Position numbers and translations under genes: made by a program
Source: an uncultured Pseudomonadota bacterium
GTDB taxonomy: Bacteria > Pseudomonadota > Gammaproteobacteria > Burkholderiales > Eutrophovitaceae
Reading direction: 5' to 3'
Length of the DNA: 39,347 bases
Assembly: GCA_913057675.1 (NCBI GenBank)
Contig: CAJXOL010000008.1
Location: 1 to 39,347 of the forward strand
The notes under the pieces: model-generated
Seen by the model: the letters and a program-made list of their open reading frames with translations, nothing else
What the model was told of the DNA's origin: nothing
The model's database searches: none
Part shown: piece by piece, positions 17,919 to 26,294 of the stretch
Layout of the letters: each line of letters opens with the position of its first letter
Numbering within the stretch: the first letter of the stretch is position 1

Positions 17919-18824
17919 ATGAATTTCAAAGGCAACGTTCAAACGGTTGATTATTTCTGCGATTCTTTATGGTTAGAGGATGGCCTATCTAAAAACACTT
18001 TATCCAGTTACCGACGAGATTTGTTTATGTTCTCACGGTGGCTTGAGGAAGTAAAAAATATCACGGATTTGTTGAAAGTTACAAATGGCGACATATTGGG
18101 ATATCTAGCCTATTGTTTTGACTGTAAAAAAAAATCTCGTACTACTGCGCGATGTTTGTCTGTCTTTAAGCGTTTTTATCAATTTTTGTTAAGAGAGGGA
18201 AAACTTAGAGTTGATCCAAGCCTTAACATAGAGGCTCCTAAAATATCAAAAAGTCTGCCTTCGATATTACTTGAGGACGAGGTCAGTCGGTTAGTTGAAG
18301 CTCCGGACACCAATACGACGATTGGTTTGCGCGATCGTGCAATGCTTGAAACCCTCTATGGGAGCGGTTTAAGAGTGTCCGAATTGGTGCCGTTAAAAAT
18401 GAATCAAATTAGTTTATCAGATGGAATTGTCCGAGTGATGGGCAAAGGTGCGAAAGAGAGGGTTTTGCCTCTTGGCGAGCAAACCTCTGACTGGATTACT
18501 CGCTATTTTCAGGAGGGTCGTCCCACTATTTTATCTGGACGTCTGTCTGACGACGTTTTTGTCACGAATCGTGGGTCGTCTATGTCGCGTCAAGCTTTTT
18601 GGAATTTAATCCAAAAATATGTGCTCGTATCTGGTGTCCGAAAAAAAGTATCACCGCATACGTTAAGACATGCATTTGCGACGCATTTACTCAATCATGG
18701 TGCTGACCTGAGATCAGTGCAGCTTTTGTTGGGGCACTCAGATGTGTCTACGACACAGATTTATACGCATGTTGCACGCGAGAGACTTAAGAATTTACAC
18801 CAACAGCACCACCCGAGAGGTTAA
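17919..18824 (+). CDS. xerD: Site-specific tyrosine recombinase XerD
   Basis: XerD with XerC resolves chromosome dimers at dif under FtsK control. From the ATG at 17919 the protein is 301 residues, close to the E. coli 298, and the opening (VDYFCDSLWLEDGLSKNTLS) aligns directly. The catalytic residues are visible: Arg in GSGLRVSELV, Lys in GKGAKERVLPLG, His-x-x-Arg in HTLRHAFATH, His in LLGHSDVSTT and Tyr in TQIYTHV. The C-terminal LHQQHHPRG is typical of XerD rather than XerC. The longer ORF-track start overlaps ogt and is unnecessary. In pseudomonads xerD also lies near rplS. Confidence 0.96.
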   Translation: MNFKGNVQTVDYFCDSLWLEDGLSKNTLSSYRRDLFMFSRWLEEVKNITDLLKVTNGDILGYLAYCFDCKKKSRTTARCLSVFKRFYQFLLREGKLRVDPSLNIEAPKISKSLPSILLEDEVSRLVEAPDTNTTIGLRDRAMLETLYGSGLRVSELVPLKMNQISLSDGIVRVMGKGAKERVLPLGEQTSDWITRYFQEGRPTILSGRLSDDVFVTNRGSSMSRQAFWNLIQKYVLVSGVRKKVSPHTLRHAFATHLLNHGADLRSVQLLLGHSDVSTTQIYTHVARERLKNLHQQHHPRG

Positions 18825-18831
18825 TGGCTGG

Positions 18832-19464
18832 ATGTTTGAATTTTCATTGATTGGGTTGTTTGTGGCAAGTTATTTAACTGGCTCTGTTTCTTTTGCAGTT
18901 GCCGTCAGCAGAGTGATGTCGCTCCCAAGTCCCTATAGTTATGGTTCTGAGAACCCAGGTGCAACAAACGTACTTCGAACCGGAAATAAAGTCGCATCCT
19001 TCCTAACTTTGTTTGGTGATGGCGGCAAAGGTTTTTGTGCGGTTCTGTGTTTGCCTGTGTGGATATTGCCTGCAACAGTTTGGTCCGGAAACGAATGGGC
19101 AGTAGGCTTAGCCCTGATCGGGGTTCTTTTAGGTCATATTTTCCCTTTATTTCATGCGTTCAAGGGGGGTAAGGGGGTTGCAACAGCAGCTGGCGGCTTG
19201 CTTGCTCTTGATCTTAGAGTTGGTTTTACTGTGTTTCTGGTTTGGTTAATTGTTTCGGTTGTGTTTCGCTACTCTTCTTTAGCTGCTATCAGCGCGACCA
19301 TCATGGCCCCAGTAATTGTTTTTTGGCACTTGGGGAGCATAGAATTAACTGGGTTCACAACCACTGTGAGTCTGATATTGATTTTGAGGCACAAGCAAAA
19401 TATTATTAACTTATTAAATGGAGCTGAGTCGAAAATCGGAAAGAAAGACCACAACTCTTCCTAA
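18832..19464 (+). CDS. plsY: Acyl-phosphate:glycerol-3-phosphate acyltransferase PlsY
   Basis: PlsY makes lysophosphatidic acid from acyl-phosphate in the inner membrane. From the ATG at 18832, preceded by GAGAGG, the protein is 210 residues with about five membrane segments. The loop motifs are present: GSENPGATNVLRTG near residue 38 and HIFPLFHAFKGGKGVATAAG near 104. The ORF-track start inside xerD would add 30 non-homologous residues before the first membrane helix. plsY next to tsaD and rpsU is a widespread gammaproteobacterial arrangement; tsaD converges 33 bases downstream. Confidence 0.95.
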   Translation: MFEFSLIGLFVASYLTGSVSFAVAVSRVMSLPSPYSYGSENPGATNVLRTGNKVASFLTLFGDGGKGFCAVLCLPVWILPATVWSGNEWAVGLALIGVLLGHIFPLFHAFKGGKGVATAAGGLLALDLRVGFTVFLVWLIVSVVFRYSSLAAISATIMAPVIVFWHLGSIELTGFTTTVSLILILRHKQNIINLLNGAESKIGKKDHNSS

Positions 19465-19497
19465 AAGTATTACGATTAATGTACTGAGAAAGCTTAA

Positions 19498-20529
19498 TCA
19501 AGCGCTTAGTGGCCAGCGTGGTTTGATATCAAATGGATTTGGACCCGCAATCCCTTCCGATGTTTTTAAAGCCCCAACCAGAGCGACCATGGCACCGTTG
19601 TCCGTGCAAAATTCAATGGGAGGGTAGTATACTTTGAAGCCTTGTTCTTTCGCTTGCTGGTTTACTTTTCTTCGTAACTCAGTGTTAGCCCCGACTCCTC
19701 CCGCAATTACTAGAGATTTCGACTTGTTATGATGGAGCGAGCGACAACATTTCTTTGTTAGCACGTCGGTGACTGATTCTTGAAAACTTGCGGCGATATC
19801 CGCCTTTAGACTGCTGGATGCCATGACCTTGCTTGTACCCAATTTGTGAACTAATTGTGCGACTGCTGTTTTAAGGCCGCTGAAGCTGAAGTCGAGATCG
19901 GGTCTGTTAAGCATGGGTTTAGGTAATGGATATTTGAAGGCATCACCAGTCTCTGCGAGTTCTGAAAGTAAGGCTCCGCCGGGATAGGGCAGGCCAAGGA
20001 TCTTCGCCGTCTTATCAAAGGCTTCTCCTGCGGCGTCATCCCTAGTGTCACCCTGGATAGCGTAACTACCAATGCCGTCGACTTGAATCAGCTGAGTGTG
20101 GCCTCCAGAGACCAGTAAGGCTACAAACGGGAATTTAAGCTCAGGATTAGTCAGTAGCGGGGATAGCAAGTGGGCTTCAAGGTGATGCACCGCGATTACT
20201 GGTTTTTTGATCGCGTAACCTAGGGCGTTCGCAACGGTGGTACCCACAAGTAAGGCGCCTGAAAGACCTGGACCCCTAGTATAAGCTATGGTATCGATAC
20301 ATTTTAATGTTATTTTTGTCTCATCAAGTAAATCCTGTATCAGTGGCAGTAACTTCCGCACATGATCTCGAGACGCTAGCTCTGGGACGACGCCTCCATA
20401 CTCCGCATGGAGTTTTACTTGTGAATACAACTTGTGCCCCTTTAGGCCTTCTATAGTGTGATACAGCGCGACTCCGGTTTCATCGCATGACGTTTCAATT
20501 CCCAGTACCAACATTGGTTTCATGGCCAC
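19498..20529 (-). CDS. tsaD: tRNA N6-adenosine threonylcarbamoyltransferase TsaD
   Basis: TsaD, with TsaB and TsaE, transfers the threonylcarbamoyl group to A37 of ANN-decoding tRNAs. The 343-residue product has [12 protein letters not shown] at the start, the metal-binding HHLEAH near residue 115, SGGHTQL near 141, and [11 protein letters not shown] near 285. The GTG at 20529 has a well-placed AGGG seven bases upstream; ATG codons at 20523 and 20514 are alternatives, the last giving the E. coli-like N-terminus. It is divergent from rpsU, and their 5' regions share about 106 bases. Confidence 0.96.
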   Translation of the reverse strand: MAMKPMLVLGIETSCDETGVALYHTIEGLKGHKLYSQVKLHAEYGGVVPELASRDHVRKLLPLIQDLLDETKITLKCIDTIAYTRGPGLSGALLVGTTVANALGYAIKKPVIAVHHLEAHLLSPLLTNPELKFPFVALLVSGGHTQLIQVDGIGSYAIQGDTRDDAAGEAFDKTAKILGLPYPGGALLSELAETGDAFKYPLPKPMLNRPDLDFSFSGLKTAVAQLVHKLGTSKVMASSSLKADIAASFQESVTDVLTKKCCRSLHHNKSKSLVIAGGVGANTELRRKVNQQAKEQGFKVYYPPIEFCTDNGAMVALVGALKTSEGIAGPNPFDIKPRWPLSA

Positions 20530-20553
20530 TCAGTTACCCTATTTTTTAGTTAT

Positions 20554-20583
20554 TTGCATATTAGGGGGAAACTTTGGTAAAAT
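20554..20583 (+). promoter_or_regulatory. Candidate sigma-70 promoter for rpsU
   Basis: TTGCAT (20554-20559), an 18-base spacer and TAAAAT (20578-20583) lie between tsaD and rpsU, pointing into rpsU. This would be the main promoter of the rpsU-yqeY-dnaG-rpoD group. Confidence 0.55.
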
Positions 20584-20593
20584 CTCGCCCCTT

Positions 20594-20609
20594 CGCTGGA
20601 AAACTAGCG
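20594..20609 (+). promoter_or_regulatory. Stem-loop in the rpsU leader
   Basis: CGCTGG-AAAA-CTAGCG forms a six-pair stem (one G-T wobble) with a four-base loop close to the predicted transcription start. There is no T-run, so it is not a terminator. It may protect the 5' end or take part in control of bS21 synthesis; that role is inference. Confidence 0.4.
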
Positions 20610-20635
20610 CAACTATACAGACTAAATATTTATAT

Positions 20636-20848
20636 ATGCCAATTGTAAGACTTAAAGAGAATGAGCCATTTGAGGTGGCAATGAGACGGTTCAAGAGAAC
20701 TGTTGAAAAGACTGGTTTATTGACTGAGCTTCGCGCGAGGGAATTCTATGAAAAACCGACTGCTGAGCGAAAGCGAAAGCACGCAGCGGCAGTTAAGAGG
20801 CATCACAAAAGAATTCGTAGTCAGATGTTGCCCCCAAAGATGTTTTAG
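20636..20848 (+). CDS. rpsU: 30S ribosomal protein bS21
   Basis: bS21 sits near the anti-Shine-Dalgarno end of 16S rRNA and aids initiation. The 70-residue product [20 protein letters not shown]... with the basic tail [11 protein letters not shown] is a standard bS21. The true start is the ATG at 20636; the ORF-track start would add 38 residues translated from the promoter region. No Shine-Dalgarno sequence is visible in the AT-rich bases before the ATG. It opens the macromolecular-synthesis group and is followed by a terminator at 20877. Confidence 0.97.
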   Translation: MPIVRLKENEPFEVAMRRFKRTVEKTGLLTELRAREFYEKPTAERKRKHAAAVKRHHKRIRSQMLPPKMF

Positions 20849-20876
20849 ACACGACTCATTTGTAGCGGTAAGTTGA

Positions 20877-20909
20877 AACGGTGCATCGCTAAGCGTGTAC
20901 CGTTTTTTT
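20877..20909 (+). terminator. Intrinsic terminator after rpsU
   Basis: AACGGTGCA pairs with TGTACCGTT (one G-T wobble), with an inner CGC/GCG extension, followed by seven T residues (20903-20909). It lies 29 bases after rpsU and would limit read-through into yqeY-dnaG, as the attenuating terminator between rpsU and dnaG does in E. coli. Confidence 0.85.
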
Positions 20910-20981
20910 GTTGGAGCAAGACTGAAGTCGTGCTGGTGGGAAAGATTTTTTTGTATTGAGTAAATTCGAGGAGAGAGTCCG

Positions 20982-21425
20982 ATGAATCTGAAATCGCAAA
21001 TTGAACAAGATATTCGAAGTGCAATGAAAGCTAGAAGTGCAATTCAACTTTCTACGCTCAGACTACTTATGGCTGCATTGAAGCAACAGGAAATTGATCG
21101 CAGGGTTGACTTGAATGATGGGGATGTGATTGTTATTCTCGAAAAAATGATCAAGCAACGCAAAGAGTCTATGCGCATTTATCAGGAAGCCGATAGGGAA
21201 GAGCTCGCTGACCAGGAGCGAGCCGAGCTTGACATCTTGATCACGTACCTACCTCAGCAACTTGGTGAGGAAGAGATGAGGGCAGCAGTTGCTGCCGCTA
21301 TCGCGGATTCGAATGCAGAGGGCCCTAAAGATATGGGTAAGGTAATGGCACTATTGAAGTCTGAATTTGCTGGTAAGGCTGATTTTTCGGTAGTCTCGGT
21401 TCTAGTGAAGGAATTACTCTCGTAA
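20982..21425 (+). CDS. yqeY: GatB/YqeY-domain protein
   Basis: The 147-residue product is a stand-alone YqeY domain, as found at the C-terminus of GatB: LKSQIEQDIRSAMKARSAIQLSTLRLLMAALK at the start, KMIKQRKESMRIYQEADRE near 62 and ITYLPQQLGEEEM near 88, ending PKDMGKVMALLKSEFAGKADFS. In GatB this domain contacts the tRNA; the role of free YqeY is not settled. A strong GAGGAGAGAG Shine-Dalgarno lies before the ATG. Placement between rpsU and dnaG is common in bacteria. Confidence 0.93.
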   Translation: MNLKSQIEQDIRSAMKARSAIQLSTLRLLMAALKQQEIDRRVDLNDGDVIVILEKMIKQRKESMRIYQEADREELADQERAELDILITYLPQQLGEEEMRAAVAAAIADSNAEGPKDMGKVMALLKSEFAGKADFSVVSVLVKELLS

Positions 21426-21539
21426 CTAAATGGCTGATAAACCTTTAGTGTAGGGAATTTTGTTGTCTAGTCTCAGTGCTTACTGGACGATGAGGTTTTG
21501 AGTAACCGCATATGCTAATTACGTGATAATTTGAAGTAT

Positions 21540-23330
21540 ATGATCCCACAGATTTTTATTGATGAGTTGTTGAGTCGCGTTGATATTGTTGATGTCGTAG
21601 AGCAATTCGTGCCCTTAAAACGAAGTGGGGTCAACTTGTCAGCGTGTTGCCCTTTTCACGAGGAAAAAACTCCTTCTTTTACGGTTAGCCAACAAAAACA
21701 GTTTTATCACTGTTTTGGATGTGGTGCACACGGATCGGCAATATCTTTTCTCATGGAACAGCAAGGTTTGGGTTTTATTGATGCGGTTGAAAATCTCGCT
21801 GCGCGTGCAGGTATCGCAGTTCCTAGAGATCAGCGGAAAGACAACGACGAGCAGCGAAAAGATTCTCAAGAATATTTTTTGTCGACTAGTCGCGCGGCAA
21901 GCCACTACAAACGATGTCTTAAAGATGCACCCGGCGCTATTAATTATCTTAAGGCAAGAGGTATTGAAGGCAGTGTTGCAGCTAAATTTTTAGTGGGTTA
22001 CGCAAGCGAAAATTGGCAAGAGCTTAAGAATGAGTTTACAGACTATGATGACTCTACTGCGTTGCTGGAGGCCGGTCTTGTTAATGAGAAGGATGGCCGT
22101 CGTTATGACCGTTTTCGAGATAGAATTATTTTCCCAATTAGGGATTCTCGTGGTCGTGTGATCGCCTTTGGGGGACGTGTAATTGATAAGGGAGAGCCTA
22201 AATACCTCAATTCTCCTGAGACTCCTTTTTTTCACAAAGGGAAAGAAGTCTACGGATTTTGGGAATCACGACGTTCCATCAGGAAGGAACAGCGAATTTT
22301 GGTGGTTGAAGGCTATATGGATGTTGTGGCCCTTCATCAAAGTGGCATTACATATTCGGTAGCTACTTTAGGTACCGCAGTGACAGAATTTCAAGTTGCG
22401 AGATTACTTAAACAGTGTTCAGATTTGATATTTTGTTTCGATGGTGATTTGGCTGGACGTAAGGCCGCATTAAGAGCCTTGGAGAGCAGCCTTGGTCAGG
22501 TACAAGATGGAAGCAAAGTATCGTTTCTTTTCCTGCCAGATGGCGAGGATCCGGACAGTTTTGTTAGGGCGCAGGGGCGAGAAATTTTTGAGCGCAACAT
22601 TGCTGAGGCTGTGCCGATGTCCGATTTTTTAATTAATGACTTAACCCGTCAATCAGGGAATTTGGATTCCGTAGAAGGCAAGTCTAGACTGGCATCTTTA
22701 TTTAAGCCAGTCGTGGCTAGAGTGAACGCGCCTATGATTCGAAAGTTATTGATTGAAAAAGTATCAGCCTTAACCGGTCTGGTGGCTTTCGACCTAGGCG
22801 ATGTACCTCAAGTACGAACGTCTCAATCTTTTCGAAGAGCTCCCAACGTTCAGGGGTCCGAGCGATCGCGCGCAACGAGCGCGCCATCTGTGCTGAAGCA
22901 CCTCATTCAAATGTTAATTGTCTTTCCGGAATTGGCTCGTAGTGCCGATAGTGCGCACTTACTTAATGTGCGCCCGAGCTTACAACGACGGTTTGCTGCT
23001 TCGGAATTTGACTTATTGTCTGAGTTGTTAGAATTAGCTGTAAAACAGTTGAATCAGAGCCAGATCATAGAGCGCTTTAGAGGTTCAGTTTTTGATGAAG
23101 CCGTGCTTAAAGCTTCGAGCTTAGCGCACACAAGATATCAGCAAGGAAGCATTGATTTCAATCTTGTGAAAGAGGAGTACGCCCAGGCCTGGGATCAATT
23201 AAACCGTTTAACCCGTCTGAACTTACAAAAGGAATTACTATCAAATAGAACGATTTCAAGTCTCACAGAGGAAGATAAGGCTCGTTATAGAAGCTTGACT
23301 CAGTTACAAACAGACCCAAATTCAGACTGA
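21540..23330 (+). CDS. dnaG: DNA primase DnaG
   Basis: DnaG synthesises RNA primers at the replication fork. The protein has the N-terminal CHC2 zinc finger (CCPFHEEKTPSF then FYHCFGCGAHG), the RNA-polymerase core with RGIEG and FRDRIIFPI, and the TOPRIM domain (LVVEGYMDVVAL near 259, FCFDGDLAGRKAALR near 306). A C-terminal helicase-binding domain completes it. Length of about 596 is near the E. coli 581. The ORF track begins at a TTG (21531); the ATG at 21540 gives MIPQIF. Neither has a convincing ribosome-binding site, so the start remains open by three codons. A 105-base gap separates it from yqeY with no obvious terminator. Confidence 0.96.
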   Translation: MIPQIFIDELLSRVDIVDVVEQFVPLKRSGVNLSACCPFHEEKTPSFTVSQQKQFYHCFGCGAHGSAISFLMEQQGLGFIDAVENLAARAGIAVPRDQRKDNDEQRKDSQEYFLSTSRAASHYKRCLKDAPGAINYLKARGIEGSVAAKFLVGYASENWQELKNEFTDYDDSTALLEAGLVNEKDGRRYDRFRDRIIFPIRDSRGRVIAFGGRVIDKGEPKYLNSPETPFFHKGKEVYGFWESRRSIRKEQRILVVEGYMDVVALHQSGITYSVATLGTAVTEFQVARLLKQCSDLIFCFDGDLAGRKAALRALESSLGQVQDGSKVSFLFLPDGEDPDSFVRAQGREIFERNIAEAVPMSDFLINDLTRQSGNLDSVEGKSRLASLFKPVVARVNAPMIRKLLIEKVSALTGLVAFDLGDVPQVRTSQSFRRAPNVQGSERSRATSAPSVLKHLIQMLIVFPELARSADSAHLLNVRPSLQRRFAASEFDLLSELLELAVKQLNQSQIIERFRGSVFDEAVLKASSLAHTRYQQGSIDFNLVKEEYAQAWDQLNRLTRLNLQKELLSNRTISSLTEEDKARYRSLTQLQTDPNSD

Positions 23331-23346
23331 ATTAAGAAAAACACGA

Positions 23347-23352
23347 TATAAT
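23347..23352 (+). promoter_or_regulatory. Possible -10 element upstream of rpoD
   Basis: A perfect TATAAT lies 81 bases before the rpoD ATG in the short dnaG-rpoD gap. No good -35 hexamer is seen at 16-18 bases, so it is only a candidate for an internal rpoD promoter. Confidence 0.35.
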
Positions 23353-23432
23353 CCCCTGTTAGCTGCGAGGCGTGATAATTAATGCGCTGGGTAGATGAAT
23401 TTCCTACGATTTTTACTTAGAGGCTAGATTTT

Positions 23433-25376
23433 ATGGTGAGTGGCTCCCTGTCAAAAAAACGAGGCAGAAAGAAAAAAAATAAACAAGCTGAAAGCCAGCA
23501 GCCTATAGATCCTGAAATTCGGCGTACGCGTTTAAAGACCCTAATCGTTCAAGGCAAGGAACGGGGGTTTTTGACGTACGCTCAAATTAATGATCATCTG
23601 CCTGATGAGATGTTGCAGACGGATCAATTAGAGACGATTGTCAGCATGATTCATGACATGGGCATCCAAGTTTATGACGAGGCTCCGGATTCCGAAGCGC
23701 TGCTTTTAAATGAAAATGCCCCGCCAGTCGCTGACGAAGATGCAGTAGCGGAAGCGGAACAAGCGCTGTCCACAGTAGATTCAGAGTTCGGTCGCACGAC
23801 CGACCCGGTTCGTATGTACATGCGTGAGATGGGAACCGTCGAGCTACTCACCCGTGAGGGCGAAATAGAAATCGCGAAGCGTATTGAGGAAGGGTTAAAA
23901 CATATGGTTCAAGCGATTTCAGCTTGCCCAATGACAATTGCTCACTTGCTTGAGGTTGCGGAAAAAATTGAAAATGGTGACGTCAAAGTTGACGACATCG
24001 TAGACGGCCTGATTGATCCAAATGCAGAAATTAATGAGGAAGAGAATATTACGCCTGTTTCAGTCGCGTCAATTGTCAGTCAAGACGATGACTCTGATGA
24101 CGAAGAAGAGGAGGATGATGAGGAGGCGCTAGCAGCTATTCGAGCGGCTAACTTAGCAATGCTGCGTCAGGAGTCACTGGCACGGTTCTCAAAGATCAAG
24201 GCATTAAACGCAAAGATGATCAGAGCCTTAGCGCGGGGTGGACCAACTTCCCCAGCCTACCTCAAGCATCAATCTGATATATCAGAGGAGCTGCTATATA
24301 TTCGCTTCGGTGCGAAGCATATTGAGAGTATGTGCGATGCTGTGAAAGCGGTGGTTAATGAGGTCCGCACACAAGAGAGAACTATAATGGACTTGGCTGT
24401 TGATAAAGCTGGTATGCCTAAGTCCAGATTTATTAAAACGTTTCCAGGTCATGAAGTTGACCCTGAGTGGATAGAGAGAGAAATGGAGGTACGTAAGTCT
24501 TACGTCGAGACCTTAGTGCGTATAGCTCCAGATATTCTTGAGTGTCAAAAAAATCTGGCGAGTATACAAGTCTATATAGGCATTCCATTGACGGCGCTAC
24601 GAGAAATCAGTAAGAAAATGTCGACAGGGGAAGCTAAATCACGACGCGCAAAGAGGGAGATGACAGAGGCTAACTTGAGACTCGTGATATCGATCGCCAA
24701 GAAGTATACAAATCGTGGTTTGCAATTCTTGGATTTGATTCAAGAAGGGAATATCGGATTGATGAAAGCGGTGGATAAATTTGAGTATCGACGAGGATAC
24801 AAGTTTTCGACTTATGCGACGTGGTGGATTCGCCAGGCGATCACTCGATCCATTGCTGATCAGGCCCGAACGATCCGTATCCCGGTCCATATGATTGAGA
24901 CAATTAATAAAATGAATCGTATTTCAAGGCAGATACTTCAAGAGACGGGTGCGGAGCCAGATCCCGCTACGCTAGCAGAGAAAATGGAAATGCCTGAGGA
25001 TAAAATACGAAAAATTCTCAAAATATCTAAAGAACCAATTTCGATGGAAACTCCTATTGGCGATGATGAGGATTCTCATCTAGGGGATTTTATAGAAGAC
25101 ACTGGCACTATGGCTCCGGTCGACGCGGCCGTGTATACGAGTTTAAAGGATGCGACTTCAGAGGTTCTTGATACGCTGACTTCTCGAGAGGCGAAAGTTT
25201 TGCGAATGCGTTTTGGTATTGAAATGTCTACGGATCATACTTTGGAAGATGTCGGTAAGCAGTTCGATGTGACACGAGAAAGGATTAGACAAATTGAGGC
25301 GAAGGCGCTTAGAAAGCTTCGTCATCCATCACGTTCTGAACGATTAAAAAGTTTTACGGATGGTGATAATGGTTAG
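23433..25376 (+). CDS. rpoD: RNA polymerase primary sigma factor RpoD (sigma-70)
   Basis: The 647-residue protein has all sigma-70 regions in order: region 1.1 ([20 protein letters not shown]), region 1.2 ([19 protein letters not shown]), an acidic non-conserved region near 215-230, and region 2 ([20 protein letters not shown], then [13 protein letters not shown]). Region 3 ([11 protein letters not shown]) and region 4.2 ([28 protein letters not shown]) follow. It is longer than E. coli RpoD (613), mainly because of about 25 extra N-terminal residues rich in Lys/Arg ([10 protein letters not shown]). No start codon exists closer to region 1.1, so the extension is real. GAGG lies nine bases before the ATG. 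Confidence 0.98.
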   Translation: MVSGSLSKKRGRKKKNKQAESQQPIDPEIRRTRLKTLIVQGKERGFLTYAQINDHLPDEMLQTDQLETIVSMIHDMGIQVYDEAPDSEALLLNENAPPVADEDAVAEAEQALSTVDSEFGRTTDPVRMYMREMGTVELLTREGEIEIAKRIEEGLKHMVQAISACPMTIAHLLEVAEKIENGDVKVDDIVDGLIDPNAEINEEENITPVSVASIVSQDDDSDDEEEEDDEEALAAIRAANLAMLRQESLARFSKIKALNAKMIRALARGGPTSPAYLKHQSDISEELLYIRFGAKHIESMCDAVKAVVNEVRTQERTIMDLAVDKAGMPKSRFIKTFPGHEVDPEWIEREMEVRKSYVETLVRIAPDILECQKNLASIQVYIGIPLTALREISKKMSTGEAKSRRAKREMTEANLRLVISIAKKYTNRGLQFLDLIQEGNIGLMKAVDKFEYRRGYKFSTYATWWIRQAITRSIADQARTIRIPVHMIETINKMNRISRQILQETGAEPDPATLAEKMEMPEDKIRKILKISKEPISMETPIGDDEDSHLGDFIEDTGTMAPVDAAVYTSLKDATSEVLDTLTSREAKVLRMRFGIEMSTDHTLEDVGKQFDVTRERIRQIEAKALRKLRHPSRSERLKSFTDGDNG

Positions 25377-25404
25377 CGAAACAGTCAATTTTTAAAGTTT
25401 ACGT

Positions 25405-25481
25405 GGGCCTGTAGCTCAGCTGGTTAGAGCAGAGGACTCATAATCCTTTGGTCCTAGGTTCAAGTCCTAGCAGGCCCACCA
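25405..25481 (+). tRNA. ileX: tRNA with CAU anticodon, most likely tRNA-Ile2 (lysidine-modified)
   Basis: A 77-base tRNA with encoded CCA: acceptor GGGCCTG/CAGGCCC, D-arm GCTC...GAGC, anticodon stem GAGGA/TCCTT with loop CTCATAA, and T-arm CCTAG-GTTCAAG-TCCTAG region. The anticodon is CAU, which software often calls Met. Three things favour Ile2. The acceptor pairs C4-G69 and C5-G68 are those reported for TilS recognition, whereas E. coli elongator tRNA-Met has U4 and A5. The variable region TTGGTC resembles E. coli ileX. And E. coli ileX also lies downstream of rpoD. If so, TilS converts C34 to lysidine and the tRNA reads AUA. Confidence 0.9.
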
Positions 25482-25491
25482 ATTATGAAAT

Positions 25492-25525
25492 AAAAAAAAC
25501 ACTTAAAATCTCAAGTGTTTTTTTT
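25492..25525 (+). terminator. Intrinsic terminator after the tRNA
   Basis: AAAAAACACTT pairs with AAGTGTTTTTT around an eight-base loop, ending in a run of T. It lies 10 bases after the tRNA and, being A-rich on the left arm and T-rich on the right, could act in both directions. Confidence 0.9.
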
Positions 25526-25567
25526 GTAAAACTTGGGCACCCTGTTTTGGAGAGCCGACTAATCGAG

Positions 25568-25882
25568 TTAAGGCTTCAGACGTATATAAAGATTTCTCAT
25601 AATTATTAAGAGTGCCGCACCTTGTGCCGAAATGGAAATGCTTGCGACGATATCTTGCAGATAAATGCCGATTTCTGGTATTTCAGCTAGGACGGGAGCA
25701 AACATGGTCAGCGCTATAGAGCTTATGATCACCCGAACTTGTGCCTCGGATGGAGTGAAGTAACCAAGGAAAAATCCGGCAATTAGCAATAATAATGCTG
25801 CGTAAGGAATTGCTACTAATTCAATACCAACTAAAATTGCTATAAGTAGTCCTATGTAGCCAACGATTTTGTCTGTATTCAT
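25568..25882 (-). CDS. Small membrane protein of unknown function
   Basis: I do not recognise this 104-residue protein. From the ATG at 25882 it has three or four hydrophobic segments: about residues 7-22 (VGYIGLLIAILVGIEL), 24-42 (AIPYAALLLLIAGFFLGYF), 53-67 (ISSIALTMFAPVLAE) and 85-96. It ends in a short basic tail. A strong GGAGG lies four bases before this ATG, so the longer ORF-track start is rejected. It carries its own promoter (TTGACA, 18-base spacer, TAAATA on the minus strand) with a palindrome at the expected transcription start. It is convergent with the tRNA. A membrane location is clear; function is unknown. Confidence 0.75.
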   Translation of the reverse strand: MNTDKIVGYIGLLIAILVGIELVAIPYAALLLLIAGFFLGYFTPSEAQVRVIISSIALTMFAPVLAEIPEIGIYLQDIVASISISAQGAALLIIMRNLYIRLKP

Positions 25883-25911
25883 AACGCCTCCGTGGAAGTT
25901 TTTGAAGTAAA

Positions 25912-25938
25912 ACAATGCGCACCAAGACTGTGCATTGT
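25912..25938. promoter_or_regulatory. Operator-like palindrome in the small membrane protein promoter
   Basis: ACAATGCGCA and TGTGCATTGT form a 10-base inverted repeat with one mismatch and a seven-base spacer. It lies directly downstream of the -10 of the minus-strand promoter, where a repressor could act or where the transcript could fold. The half-site TGTGCAT recurs at 26295-26302 and 26325-26332 in the same gap. Confidence 0.5.
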
Positions 25939-25967
25939 ATTTATCCCCCACTTAAAATTTTTGTCAA
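25938..25967 (-). promoter_or_regulatory. Candidate sigma-70 promoter of the small membrane protein gene
   Basis: On the minus strand a perfect TTGACA (25962-25967) is followed by an 18-base spacer and TAAATA (25938-25943), about 55 bases upstream of the ATG. This is the best -35 box seen in the window. Confidence 0.6.
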
Positions 25968-26158
25968 CAGGAAAGATTTTCCTGAAATACATGTACTGTT
26001 TTTTTGGGATTTATGAAAAAGGTATCAAATTTGCACTGTGGACAGAGATGCAGGTGTGGTGAGGAAGAATAAGATTTACCGAGCTACTTTATAATAATGC
26101 ATGGCTAACTAATCATTTTATTTTATAGAAAACTAATTGTTTTAAATTACCAGTCCTG

Positions 26159-26272
26159 TAAAATAATAGATGTGGACTCGCGCTCTTTCGGTGAGAGTAT
26201 AGAAATTATCAACATTTGCTTGGTCCCAGTTCATAATTTCTAGCGAGCCCACACTATCACCATATTATTTTA
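26159..26272. repeat. Imperfect 114-base inverted repeat (possible structured RNA or MITE-like element)
   Basis: Three paired blocks nest within each other. TAAAATAATA (26159) pairs with TATTATTTTA (26263), TGTGGACTCGC (26171) with GCGAGCCCACA (26243, one mismatch), and TAGAAATTAT (26200) with ATAATTTCTA (26233). The left arm carries an extra hairpin (CTCT-TTCGGTG-AGAG, 26183-26197) that has no partner on the right, giving a three-way-junction shape. The central loop is 23 bases. No clear target-site duplication and no second copy are seen in this window. Confidence 0.65.
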
Positions 26273-26294
26273 TTTGTGTTAATGTCAATGTGCG

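Noticed and set aside
25405-25481. Annotation as tRNA-Met because of the CAU anticodon
   Set aside because: Acceptor pairs C4-G69 and C5-G68, the variable region and location match tRNA-Ile2.
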